Part shown: positions 11,901 through 23,700 of the stretch, piece by piece
How the letters are laid out: each line of letters begins with the position of its first letter
Position numbering within the stretch: position 1 is the first letter of the stretch
NCBI GenBank assembly: GCA_035578905.1
Contig: JAQJVL010000059.1
Location: 62,001-126,000 of the forward strand
DNA length: 64,000 nt
Reading direction: 5' to 3'
Source of the DNA: Stictocephala bisonia
Lineage: Eukaryota > Arthropoda > Insecta > Hemiptera > Membracidae
Notes under the pieces: model-generated
Database searches by the model: none
Told to the model about the DNA's origin: nothing
What the model saw: only the letters and a program-made list of their open reading frames with translations
Made by a program: the position numbers and the translations under genes

Positions 11901-14900
11901 AATTTAGTTTTTTTGTACTGTTTTTTAATTTTTATTGTTCAAATTATTTTAAATTCAAGGGGTTTTTGATATGAGTGGAAAATTGGTTAACGGGTTGCTT
12001 AAAACAAAATTGAAATGTTGAATCAAATCATTTTTTTTCCCCGGTCCCCAAATGTGTACAAAAAAAATGGGGATATTGATACAAAAATTTTTTGTCCCTT
12101 TAAAAAAATGTCGAATGGTTCCCTGCCCTATTAAAAGCAAAATGAGATTGGGGTTAAAAAACAACAGGAAAAATATGATAATTTCTTTTGGAAAACAAGT
12201 AAATGCTACCCTGCACTTGAAACCAAAAACCGTGAATCCTACTGTGGACGGGTAAAATAAATGAAATTTAAATACGAGGTAAAATGTAACCTTAAAAGGA
12301 AATTTTTTCCCTTTCCCAAAATGCAGGCCCAAAACATTTGAAAACATTAAAACCTAAAAAAAAACCCAAAATTTTGGAACCCAAAATTTAAAAAGAAACC
12401 CAATTCCCCCAATTCTTTCCACCCCTAATCCCCCCAAATTTTTTTTAAAAAACCCTTTTGCCCCAAAAACCGTTTGGGTAAAAAGCTTTTCCCAAGGCCC
12501 CTTTTGGTTTAAAAAATTTGGGGGAAAAAATTACCCCCCAATTTTTTTAAAAAAAAAAAATTTTTTTTTTTTTTTTTTTTCCCCAAAAAAATTTAAAATA
12601 AAAAAAAAAAAATTTTTAAAAAAAACCCCCCAAAATATTCCCTTTAAAAAAAAAATTTTTTTTTTAAAAGAAACCTAACCCCATACCCCCAAAAAACCCA
12701 ATTTAAAAAAAAATTTTCCCCAAGTTTAACAAAGAAAACCCCCTTTCCCCCAAAATTTTCCCCAAAGAAAATTCCCCCCCCAAAAATTTTTTTAAAAATT
12801 TTTTTTCCCGAACCCCCAGTTTTTAAAAAAAAATTTTCCCCCAAATTTAAAAACCTTTCCCCAAACCCCCGACCATTTTTCAAACCAAACCTCAAAAATT
12901 TAACCACGAAAAAAAAAAAAACCCCAAACAAAAAACCCCCCCCCAAATCCCCAAAGAAATTTAAAAAAACCACCCAAAAACCCCCCCCAAAAGTAATCCC
13001 AAGCCCCCCTTTTAACCAAAGGGCCCCCTTTTCAAAGGGTTTAACCTTTAAAACAAACGATCAGAAAAACCTAAATTTTTGGTAAGTACGGGAAACTTAA
13101 AAAACCAAAAATTTGCGTAAAATTAAAATTTTTACCCAAAGAAAAAAAAAACCCTAAAATTTCATTTGTAACCTAAAAAAATCGGCCAAAATTCCTAAAT
13201 TTTCATGAAAAACCACGTTTTAAACCCCCCCCCCCCCCCCAAAAAATTTCCGCCTTCCGTTACCCCCAACATTTAATTTTCCGAAAAAACCCCCCCAACC
13301 CTCCATATATTCCACTTCCCCCCCGGGGTTAAAAAAAACCCCCAAAAATGTTCCCTTTTTTTTTAAACAGGACAAAAACTACCTTTTAACACTATTTTCC
13401 GTTTTTTTTTTTTTCCTTTTTTTTTTTTTTGAAATAAACTAGTTTTGTACTTTTTTTTTTGGGTTTTTAAACATTTTTTTTACTAAAACCCCCCCTTTTT
13501 ATCCAGTTTTTTACGTATCCGAGGTGGCCGACCCCCAATTTTCCCCCTGGGGATAACCGGAGTCTACAGTATAAAAAATTTTAAGCCCGTTGATAAAACA
13601 AATAAAATCTAAATAAAGCAATAAAACAATTTCTAAGAAAATTATAAATTCATTACAAAGGGAACGCCGGGATCTTTTGAAAATTGGGCAAATTTTTTTG
13701 GGGTAATTTTGTAATAAACCCAGGAGTCACAACAAACTTGATTAAACCCCTTAGCTCAAAAAGGGACCTTTTAAAAATTAAAAGCCCCCGGGCCGGGGCC
13801 CCAACAAAGGGGCCAAAAAATTTTAAACCCGTGGAATCCAAACCCCAAAAAATTATTGGTCTATTTTTAGCTTTTTAAAACAAATTTTAAGGCTCACTTC
13901 TTTTCCCTAAACAAAAACCCCGGCCCTTTTGACTGCCACCCAATATGGCCCTTCTCTGGTAGGGCCCAACCCCCGATGGCAACCCAAAAGAGGGGGTTCC
14001 CCCTTGTGGGTTTTTAAAAGAAAAACCAAATTCATTAAAACCCTATCCCCTTTACAATCTCCAAAAAAACATTTTGGGGAAATTTGTTTATTTCAAAAAA
14101 ATTATTTTTGTTAAAAATCTTTAGGAATGGGCCACATAATATCCCCCCTAAAACAAGGGGTTTGGCCCTGGCGCTGTCCCCCTGGAACTCCCCTTCCTCA
14201 AACGATCAGCCAGAGGGAAAAAAGGCCCTTTCCCCAAAACCAGGGCGGGACCCTTTCCCGGGACGCAAGAAATTTTTTTTCCCCGGGGTTGGAGAGCAAA
14301 GGTTGGGTAGAAGTTTGACCCGGGGCGAGACTAAAGGGAGTCCGGGGAAAGCAACGGGGGTGGGGCCCAGCACCCGGGAAAGTGAAGAACTCAAAAACTT
14401 AAAAATTTCTCCATTTCTCGGGGCCCTTAGTTAACCAAAAAAAGGCCCCTGTAAAAAGTAAACCCCCAAAACTCATCTAGCGAACAAAATCACACCCGGG
14501 GCCATAAATCTGACTATTTTGGCAAACAAAAATTTGTAAAACATTATAAATTTTAATTTTTGAAATTTCCCTAAGAAAATGTATGGGTCAACCTCGAATT
14601 TGATTGCATTCTAAAAAAGGGAAAAATGATGAAAACAAATTTTAAACACAAAAATTTAAAAAATGGGGAAAAAGCGTAAAAATTACATAACTTTGCCCCT
14701 CCCCAAAAAACCCAACCGACAGATTCAATGTTTTGAATTTTGCAGGGGGGGGGTAAATTTCAAAAAACCAAATAAAGCCCCGGGGGCCGCGTGAAACCCT
14801 TTTTACCTAAATTTTTCCCGCCCTTTAATACAAGTCGAAATTACCAAAAGAAACGTTTTTCCTCTGGCGGGCCCACAACAAACACATTTAAAAAAAATTT

Positions 14901-15640
14901 CATTTTGCCAAGCCAATAACAAAATTTCAAAAAAGAAAAGGGAACCATACAAAGTTTTAAAAGACGATACAAAATAAAAAAAATTTTTTTTCAAAAGATA
15001 CTCACATCAACTTTTTAAAAAACTCCAAAGTATAAATTTCCCGGTCATAAAAAAGAAAAAGTTTTGGGGACAAAATTCTTTTTCAAATTTTTAAAAGCCT
15101 TGCTGGGGCCTAGATTCCTTTAGAATAATTTGGAGTTTGACATTCTGTATTATTAGATTTAGGCTCCCCAACATTCTTCCCAAACTTTTAAAAAACAGAC
15201 CTTTTTAGAACCTACAAAATTTTTTCCTTTTTATTACCTTTCGAAAAAAACAAAAACTCCACAAAACAAAAGAAAAACAAAAATCCCAAAATTCCAAAAT
15301 AAAAATGTTAAAACATCATAACCAAGCAGAAAGCAAAATTTTCCATTTCTTTAAACCCCACCCAAAAAAAGTCAGTGACAGCTTTTTAAAAAGAAAGAAA
15401 ATAATTTACCCCGGGAGAAAACCAGTGTAGAAACCAATAATACATTGGCAAGCAAAATTAAAATGTTACATAACGAATGTCATGGAGATTCCACTCCAAA
15501 ATCAACAATCAATGCCTATAAACACACTGTAGTACTTTTTATTTAAATATTTTATAAGCCTTTTAAAAATATAGTTCCCTTTTAAAGTGCTTTTCCCCTT
15601 GTTGTATTTAAAAAATGTCAGGAGAATAAAGGGGGAAAAA
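5960..15640. other. Homopolymer-stretched sequence; no supported gene
   Basis: The block is dominated by runs such as AAAA, CCCCC and TTTT. C and A runs seem most frequent at 12,300-13,500. The first part probably still holds the rest of the gypsy pol gene (RNase H, integrase, 3' LTR), but no motif can be read with confidence. Frames of 60-130 codons here are rich in Phe/Lys/Gly/Pro, as homopolymer sequence would give. A few short stretches (about 11,100-11,400 and 15,420-15,640) read more normally and hold nothing recognisable. Confidence 0.55.
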
Positions 15641-15649
15641 TAAAAAAAA

Positions 15650-15858
15650 TTGTGGCTCTGTACGATCACCATAGGCCGAAAGTCCGTTATACACACAGGA
15701 AGTCGCCCTGAAGATGTGATGCATTCTCGTTTTGTAATCAGAATACTTTCCTTTAAACTTAAATTTAGCCAAATGCCTAATGAGATGGTGTTTACGGTTA
15801 CCGTATCTTGGGATGTTACCTCTAATCTCCTCCCAGAATCTTTCAATGTTTTCGGTGG
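15650..15858 (-). pseudogene. ISXO2/IS1595-like (Merlin-type) transposase, C-terminal fragment
   Basis: Read on the minus strand from 15858, an uninterrupted frame of about 69 codons gives TENIERFWEEIRGNIPRYG, then NRKHHLIRHLAKFKFKGKY and RMHHIFRAT. The NT(x)ERFW...IPRYG...LAEFLFK pattern is the end of the DDE domain in ISXO2-like transposases, as in eukaryotic Merlin elements and related arthropod genes; the Glu of TENIERFW is at the position of the last catalytic acidic residue. Upstream (15,860-15,960) the expected region before the motif can only be guessed, probably through frameshifts. There is no start codon and no terminal repeats were found, so this is a fragment. Host-domesticated ISXO2 genes are an alternative. 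Confidence 0.55.
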
Positions 15859-15869
15859 GACACTATAAA

Positions 15870-17595
15870 TATAGTTAATGTAAATGCGTACGAATTATAT
15901 AAAAAAGGATCACCATCCAAACCACTGGCCATCACGATTAACAATTTGAATAGAGGGGGAAGGCTCCTGAGAGAAAAACGGGGAGCCGGCATAAGGCCTT
16001 TGCCCTTTTTGAGGGTTTGTGTTTTCCCATAACTGTTTTCCCGGGCCCAAAAATTTTTTTCCCTTTCATTTTCTTTTCCATTTTGCCCCATAGGAACATG
16101 ATTTTGGGTAGTATGAAAAAAATTCGAGGACCCATTTTATTATTTTAAATTTACCATTTTTTTTCCAATTAAATGTCTAACTTGTATATTTATTGATTCC
16201 CGAAAGGGCCAGTATCTCAGAAAAATTTTAAACAAAAAAAAGTGGGCATAGCCCTTTTCTGTGGTAAAATTTTGGGCAGTTCCCCATCAAGTCTTACCCC
16301 CCCCCGCAAAAAACCAAAATTTTCCGACCCAGGAGAGAGCGTCGGGAATGTTGTCTATTTAGTTGACTGGCAACAGGATGATGGGTATGGATCACACCCA
16401 CCTATCCCAAAACCGTCCCTTGTTTTGGGGGGGCCGGGGGGGGTCAATACCACTGTGTGTGTATGGGGGGGTTTGGGGTTGGGAGTTTACCACCGAAATT
16501 ATATTGGGGGGGAAAAATACCAACCTAACGTCAAACCCTTTAATTTAATAGGGGAAATTTCTCATTCAAAAAAACCACCCCCCCCCGAAAGGAAACAAAA
16601 ACAAAAAAAAAAAAAAAGAAATAAAAAAATTAAATTTAAAAAAAATAAAATTAAAAACAAAAATATAAATTTTTTTTTAAAAATTTAAATCCTTTTATTT
16701 TATTAAAACCCAAACCCCCTTAACAAAAAAATCCAAAAGGGTAAACCAAAAACTCCCCCACAAAAAACCCCTTTTATTTTTTTTCAACCCCCCAAAAAAA
16801 AAAACCCCAAAACCAACCATAAAACCCCCCCAATTTTTTTTTAACCCCCTTTTTTAAAACCCCCCATAAAAAAAAGAAAAAAAATTTTTTTCCAACCCTT
16901 GCCGTCCCAAATTTCCAAAATAGAAAAATTTTATAATCTAGAAAAATCCTTTTAAAAAAAAATTTAGGGGGATGCAAAGTAGTGTCAGATCTTAAACATT
17001 TCACAATGAAAATAAAATTAGCAAAGCTTTTCTGTCATGTTTATGTTTTTCGTTTCATCTATTTGAAATAAATTTTGTAATTAAATTAATGCTACTTTTA
17101 TTAAAAAAAGAAAGGTTGAGAGGCTGTTACCCCTTTTAAAATGGTTAGAAATGGAATTTCGAGAAATCCTTTTGTATCTATGACTGTGGTATTTATGAAA
17201 CAAAAGCTAACTTCACTCCAAAATTCATAAAAATTTCTGTTTAGGGGTTTTACGTAAAATTTCCCGTCATAAAGTTTTCCCTCTTTTTTTTGGATTTTTA
17301 AATATTAAAATTTTAATATTATAAGGTTTTAAATTTAATAAATAAGGTTTTCCCATAATGGGCCCCCTTCAAAAAAAAAGAAAAAATTAGTGAAGGGTAA
17401 ACTGAAAAAAATTCACTTAACCCCAAAATAAAAATTTTAAAAATTTTGGATTGGCTTTCAAAAAAAAAGGGTTTTTAAAAAAGGGACAAAAGGAAACCTA
17501 TAATAGCCCAAAACCGTATTTACGGAAGGATAAAAGAATGCACTCCCCTTTAAGGGAAAAACCTGGATTTGAAAATTTTTAATTGTATTTTGGTT
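15870..17595. other. Homopolymer-stretched sequence; nothing recognised
   Basis: A and C runs dominate, with near-pure poly-A/poly-T at 16,590-16,700. No supportable gene, RNA or repeat is visible. Confidence 0.5.
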
Positions 17596-17596
17596 A

Positions 17597-17738
17597 TTTC
17601 TTGGGGCTGAAACCCTTCCAAGGTCAGCTGTTGCATGTCGGGCTTCAGCCAAACTGTTGGGGTCGTTGAAATATTTGACAAAGCGTCTTCAGACTCTGGC
17701 TCTCGGAGTATGACTGGGTGGGACCCCACCAAAGGGGA
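17597..17738 (-). CDS. Candidate exon, possibly a 3' exon of the aminopeptidase gene
   Basis: Inside the noisy half, this stretch has normal run lengths and balanced base use. On the minus strand it reads HPVILREPESEDALSNISTT followed by PTVWLKPDMQQLTLEGF. A segment with T.P..WL.....L.I lies in the linker before the C-terminal domain of many M1 aminopeptidases, and the position (same strand, downstream of the seven clear exons) fits a 3' exon of that gene. No clean splice sites could be set, and a stretch of ~37 residues is too little for a firm assignment. It might belong to another gene. Confidence 0.3.
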
Positions 17739-17739
17739 G

Positions 17740-20700
17740 CTCCCCCCCGGACGGGTTCCCCTTTTTCCCCCAACCCTTTGGGCCCGGGCTATCCGGGGGT
17801 AAAACCCTCCAATGGTTAACAAAAGGGGTTTCCCGGCCCCAGTTTTATTACCTTCAGATAGTCACATTTTCCCCATGGAGTCATGTAAAAAATTTAAAAA
17901 AAAGGTTTTTTAATTTTGGAGGGGTTTTTTAAACAAACATTGTTAAATTTTTCCCAAAATGACTCAAACCCTTATTTACAATTTTTAAAAAAATTAAAAG
18001 CTTTTTTTTAAGTTTTTCCAATAATTAAAACATAAATTTTAGGTTTTTCAGAAACAGTTATAAAAAGGGCTTAATCAGCGGGTACCCAAAAATTTAAAAA
18101 TACTTATATAAAAATTTTTTGTAAAATGAAAGTTTCAGATAAAAAAACCCCCTGGCCCTTTTTACTTTGGGAGGGAAAGTTAAATTAAATAATTTGGGAA
18201 AAATACAAGACAATTTTTTTTTAAAAAATTTAAAAGGGTGAAGCGGGGCCCCTCCCAAAAACGATCCGTCTATATTTGCAAGAATCAGATTTTGAAAACC
18301 CCTTGGTTTCCAAAATTAAAAAAAACTTAAATCCTGAATTGCAAAAAAATTTGATAAATTTGACTTTAAATTCAGATTCCCCTTAATAAAAATTTTTTAA
18401 AATATGTCTGTACATTTCAAAAAAAGTAAGAAAAATTTAAAAGGGGGGAAAAATTCCCCCGCCCTCTTAACTTTTTTTTTTTCATTTGACCTTTTCCCCC
18501 CTTTTTAAAAATTTAAATTTTTTGAAAAACCCCAACCAAGCCCTACCCCATAGGCCCTTTTTATGTTAGGACAACTCAGTTTTAATTTCAAAGAATTTTT
18601 TGCTACACATTTTTTAATTTTTTCCCTTTAAAAATTCAAAAAATACTTTGTTTTAATCTTTTTTTTTTTCCCCTTTTCAATAAAAGGTTTTAAAAAAGGG
18701 GGCCCCCCCAAAACACAGCCCCGGGGTTTTAAATTTCCGAGCTTTTTAAAGTGGAGGGGATCTATTCCCCCCAAGAGGAACCCGTTCCCCGACCCAACTT
18801 ACGAAATTTTTTTCAAAAATTCCCTTTCCCAAACTACCCCTTACCACAGAAAAATTTTTTCAATACTCTTGAAAACTAGAAGTAAATATTGCAACCCACA
18901 TTGATTTTTTTTGGGGGATTATTAGCCTCTTTTAAAAGAAAAAAGGGTTTTAAAATTTTTTTCTAATTCAAACAAATTTGAAAAATTTTTTTTAATCAGG
19001 GTATTTTTGGAAATAATATACAAAATTTTTATATTTGATTTTTTAATATCCCATTAAAAAGGGAGCCCCCGTTGTGAGATATGGGAAAATTTACTTTAGA
19101 TGAAATTTTCCCAAACCAAATTTGGGAAACATAATTCAGGAAATCTAATGTCAAAAGGACAATTCTATGGATAATAACAACAAATTAATCTCAGATAATT
19201 GCTAATTTTTCAAACGACGGGCCATTTTTTTAACCCCTGGTTGTTTCATTAGAGAAAAAATTTAAAACCGGCATTAAAATTCTTTTGAAAAAGGGCCTTA
19301 AATTTTTATATCCAAAAAAAAAAAGCCTGCGAAAAAAGATTTTTTTTGGGACTCCCAGGGGGCCGCCCCAAGAAGTTTTAAAATAATATTTTATATATAT
19401 ATTTTTTAATATATAGGGGGTTTTAATTTTAAAGGAGAAGTTTATTCACGGGTCCTAACTTCGTATAAAGGCATTTTTTCATTTTTTTTAAACCCATTTT
19501 TTTTTTTTAAATTTTTAAAAGGCAAAAAGTATAATTTTTAGATCATTTTTATGAGGTGATGATTTTTTTATTGCTTTTTCTGGGAACCCTTGAAAAATTT
19601 TAACTGAAATCAGGACGTTTTTTTCCCCCCTGAAAAAAGGTGTCCCTGTATACAAGCGCCCCCTGTAAAAAAAGGTGCCCCCTGTATAAAAAGGAAAAAG
19701 CCCAAACTTTAAGAAGTTATTCCAAATGTTAAAACAAACAACAAAAATCATATGAACATATATTGTTTACCTCGCTCCGTTTACATGTCTGTATCTTTAA
19801 TGTACAGACTAATACCTCAAATTTTATTTTAATATATCATAAATTTTTGGAATGAATAGTGGTCCTTGGGGGTTTTAACATTTTCCCTTTAAAACCTTTT
19901 GTGCTCCAAAAGGCAATTTGAGCCCCACACCGCAAATTTTTTCCCCGTTTTTAAACTCCAAAGGGCGGACCCCAGCCCCGACATGGGTTTTATCGATTTT
20001 TTTAATTTCATCTCCAGTTCGGTCCTGATTTTGTTTAAAGTTTTTTTAGTTGCCTTTTGGTTTAATTTTTAACTTGTATTTTGATAACAATGTTTTTTTT
20101 TTTTTCCCTTTTTTTTGAGTAACCCCAATTTTCCGCAGAAATTTTTATTTTTGGGGTTTTTAAAAACCCAAATAAAACTTTAGTCCACCCCACTGTCGTT
20201 TTCACATTGTACCGGCCATTTTTGTTTTCGCCGTTTGGGTTTGTGTTTGTTAACAATTTTTAAACCAATTGTTTTGTTTTTTAATTAATTACATTTTTTT
20301 TATTTTTAAACTTTTTATTAAAATTTTTAAAATTTATAAAAAAAAAAGGCAATATAGGGGTAAATTTGTGTACTTTTTCCGTGAAGTAGGGCCCCTTTTT
20401 TTTTTGTAGTAGCTACTTTGTAGTAGCTACCATACTACTTGTAGTATGGCGTCTACAAGTAGAAGATAGTAACGTTTATGTTAAAACCTATGTTTGACAA
20501 AAATGTTTACGGTTTAATAAAATGCTTTTGTATTTGTAACAAAATACTGTCCCCAAAGTATAAAAGTACTTTTGGCATCATATGTCTATGGTACACAAAA
20601 ACAAAACCCTCGGGCAGTAAAAAATTTTTGATATACAAAACATGAAACTTTAGTATTTCTAAAAAAAGAAAATTTGGTGGAAAAAATTGAAAATTTTTTG

Positions 20701-23700
20701 GTAATTTTTAATAAAGTACAAAATGGAAAATTAAAAATATGTTTTTAAGAAACCAAAAAGAAAAATTGTTTTTCTATCCAAAATTTTAAATTTTGCTTTT
20801 TTTAAATGTTTCTCATAACCGCCAAAATTAAAAAAATTCAAAATAATTTTTTGCTAAAACTTTAAATCAAAAAATTTAGAAAATGTTATTGAATTTTTAT
20901 TTTTAAAATTATTTTTGTACTGGGGAAAAAAAAGGTACATAAATTCCCAAAAAAATTTAAAATAACAACTTTTTTAAACAGATTATAGTGAAAATTTTGG
21001 GTATATAACCCCTTAGTAGACATATTAAGCTTTTTAAAAAAAAAAGACAAAAAAGACCCAAAAAAACCCATTTTAGGGTAGACCATACTTTAAATAAAAA
21101 TGTTTGTTTATTTTTACCTTTGCCATAACTTCCATAAGTTTGGCTGCCTACATAATAAACACCCTGTATAGGGGGGTTCCAAAAGTATAAAAAGGGAAAA
21201 TTTAAAAAACATTTCGATATGGGGGCCATTTTTTTTTGAATTTAAGTAAATAACCTTTTAGTTTTTTTGGGCCCTAGTTTCCTTTTAGAAAGGCCTTTAA
21301 AATGGGGATTTTCACCCCCAAGGGGGGTTTTATATTTTAAACAATTTAAAGGTTTTCCCCCAAAACCCCCCCTTTTTGGTAGAATGTTTAAAAATTTTTC
21401 CCCAAAAATATCCCCAAAATCCTCATACATCCTTTTTAGTCTAATAACAAACCCCTCAAGGATATTAGTTGATATATTTTTTCAAAAAGTTAAAAGGGAT
21501 GTGAGACCCTTTTGGGGGAAAAAAACCCCGGTACCTAATATTTATCAGTCACGAGCAAAGAAAATAAATAGAAAAACGTTTCAATATCTTTGGGTTTTCT
21601 TCTCCAAACCTTTAGGGACAAATTAAATGTTAAACCTTTTCGTATTCCTTAAATGACGTAAAAACCCCAGGCCAAACCCCCTTTTTGGTCCTTTCCCAGG
21701 TCTTTGGGGATCTCGCCCAAAGTCCCATTTCCCCTTGGGTTTAAGTGCCATCTTGGGGGAGTCCCTTTTAATTTGTTTCCGCCCCACAAAAATTCCCCCT
21801 CCCCCTGATACATTTCAAAAACCCCTGCCACCAAATTAAAACTATTAAACTTAAAAATTTTAAATTTTTACCCTTGCGTTTATTTTAAAAAAGCCAAATG
21901 TTTTTTTTTGGTTCATTTTTTATGTTTTAAAGGGTTTAAAAAAAAATTTAAATTTTTTTTTTATGATTTTAATTTTTTCAATATTTTTTTTTGTAATTTA
22001 AAAAAAGTTTTCCTTTAAAAAATGGAATTTTGGATTTTTATTCAGTTAAAACCTTTTTCCCCCATAAAAATTTTAAAATAGGGGTCCCCCTAACAATAAT
22101 AACCCTCTTTTTTAACAACTATCAATTTTTTTTAAATTTCCCCACTTTTTAAAAGGCCTTACCCCAAAAAAAAGGGGTGTAAAAAATTTTTTGGGATTTT
22201 CCTTTTTTTGGTTTATAGAATCTTTAGTGGTTGCCCATTTTAAAAAAAAATGGTATTTTTGGATTTTTCAAAAAAACTTTTTTTATTTTCTTAAACTTAT
22301 AATTTAATACAAATTTTTTTTAAAAAAAAATCCAAATTCTAAAATTAAGGTAATACTTTAATTTTAAAATAAAAAGCCAAAAGGGGAAAAAATTTTTCTT
22401 TAACTTTTTCCAAATTTTAAATCAAACTAAACACAATCACATTTTTTGGGGTTTTCCCTTTTATTGTGGGTGAGCTCTTTCCCCTGCCTAGACATAAAGT
22501 TTGGGGGGTTTTGGAAATTTTTTCAAAGAAACCACGATGTTAAAAGGGGAGGGACTTTGGGCAGGGTATTTCAAATGTAAAACCCCTTTAAAACCTAACG
22601 AGTTGGGTTTGGTTTGGAGTTTTAGGTAAAAAACCCCAACAAAAAAGCTTAAACAAAAAAGGTGGGTTTGAACTTTCCAAAAAAAACCCCCAGTTTTAAA
22701 AAAAGGAATTGGGGTTCCCGGGGGGTTTGGGGGCCCCAAATTTTTAAAAAACTTTTAAAAAGGCCCCATCAATTGTTTGGTTTTTTTTGGAGGTGTAGGG
22801 GGGGAGTTTCCCCCCACAAAAACTTTTAGGCATTAAATGGTTTGGTTTTGAAGCTTCAAAAGGAAAACCACAGGACAAAATTTAAAAGGGCTTTTCCGGG
22901 AATGTAAGGGGAAAACCCCCCAAACTGTGTGGTCCCGGGGCAAAATAGGGAATTGTTTTTTAATCAAAAGGGTGTGAGGTTTAAATTAAAAATGGATTCT
23001 TAATTTGCGGGGCGTAAAACCCAACACATTTTCTTTAATTTCCCAAATCTTGGGAAAGGAAAAATCCATCCCAAAGAATTTTAAAAAAATTTAAAATCTG
23101 CAAGGGAAACCCCCAAAAATGGTTTTTCCTTTTCCTTACTAAAGAAGGCCCCCCAAAATTTTGCGAACCCCTTTTTTTCCATTTAGGGAAATTTTTTTCC
23201 TTCACCCAGCGGATCATTCCCTTAAAGTTTTGGAAAAACGAAAAAAATGGTGAACCTTTTATTTTAAAAAGGGGACCCCAAAAAGGCATGACAACCAAGG
23301 GTTACCAAAGCCCCCCCAAAAAACGGGGTTGGTTTGTCAGTTTTTTCAAAGGTTCCTAAGGAAAAAAAGGCCAAATTTGGGGTTTACCAGCAACTTTTGA
23401 AATGGGTTTTCTTTGGGAAAATTTTCCCCAATTAAATTATTTTAAAATTTCCCAACCCGGGGTTCCCAAAGAAAAAAAAACACCATTCCAAATTTTCTTA
23501 TTCTTTAAAAATTTTAAATGTTTTTCAGGTTTGGTTGAGCTCGATTTTTGGGGAAAAAATTGCCCCAAAAACCCAAACAGGGTTATTTTTTTCGGTCTGA
23601 GGAAAAAGCTTTTTGGGAACGGGTGGTTCCGGGTCATGGGGTTTCTGTTTGCCCCTTAATTGAGTGAGGGGAGGAATTTGGGTGGTGGTTTTCATTTTAG

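Noticed and set aside
12644..12973. Minus-strand frame of 109 codons
   Set aside because: Composed almost only of Phe, Gly and Lys from homopolymer runs; no support as a gene.
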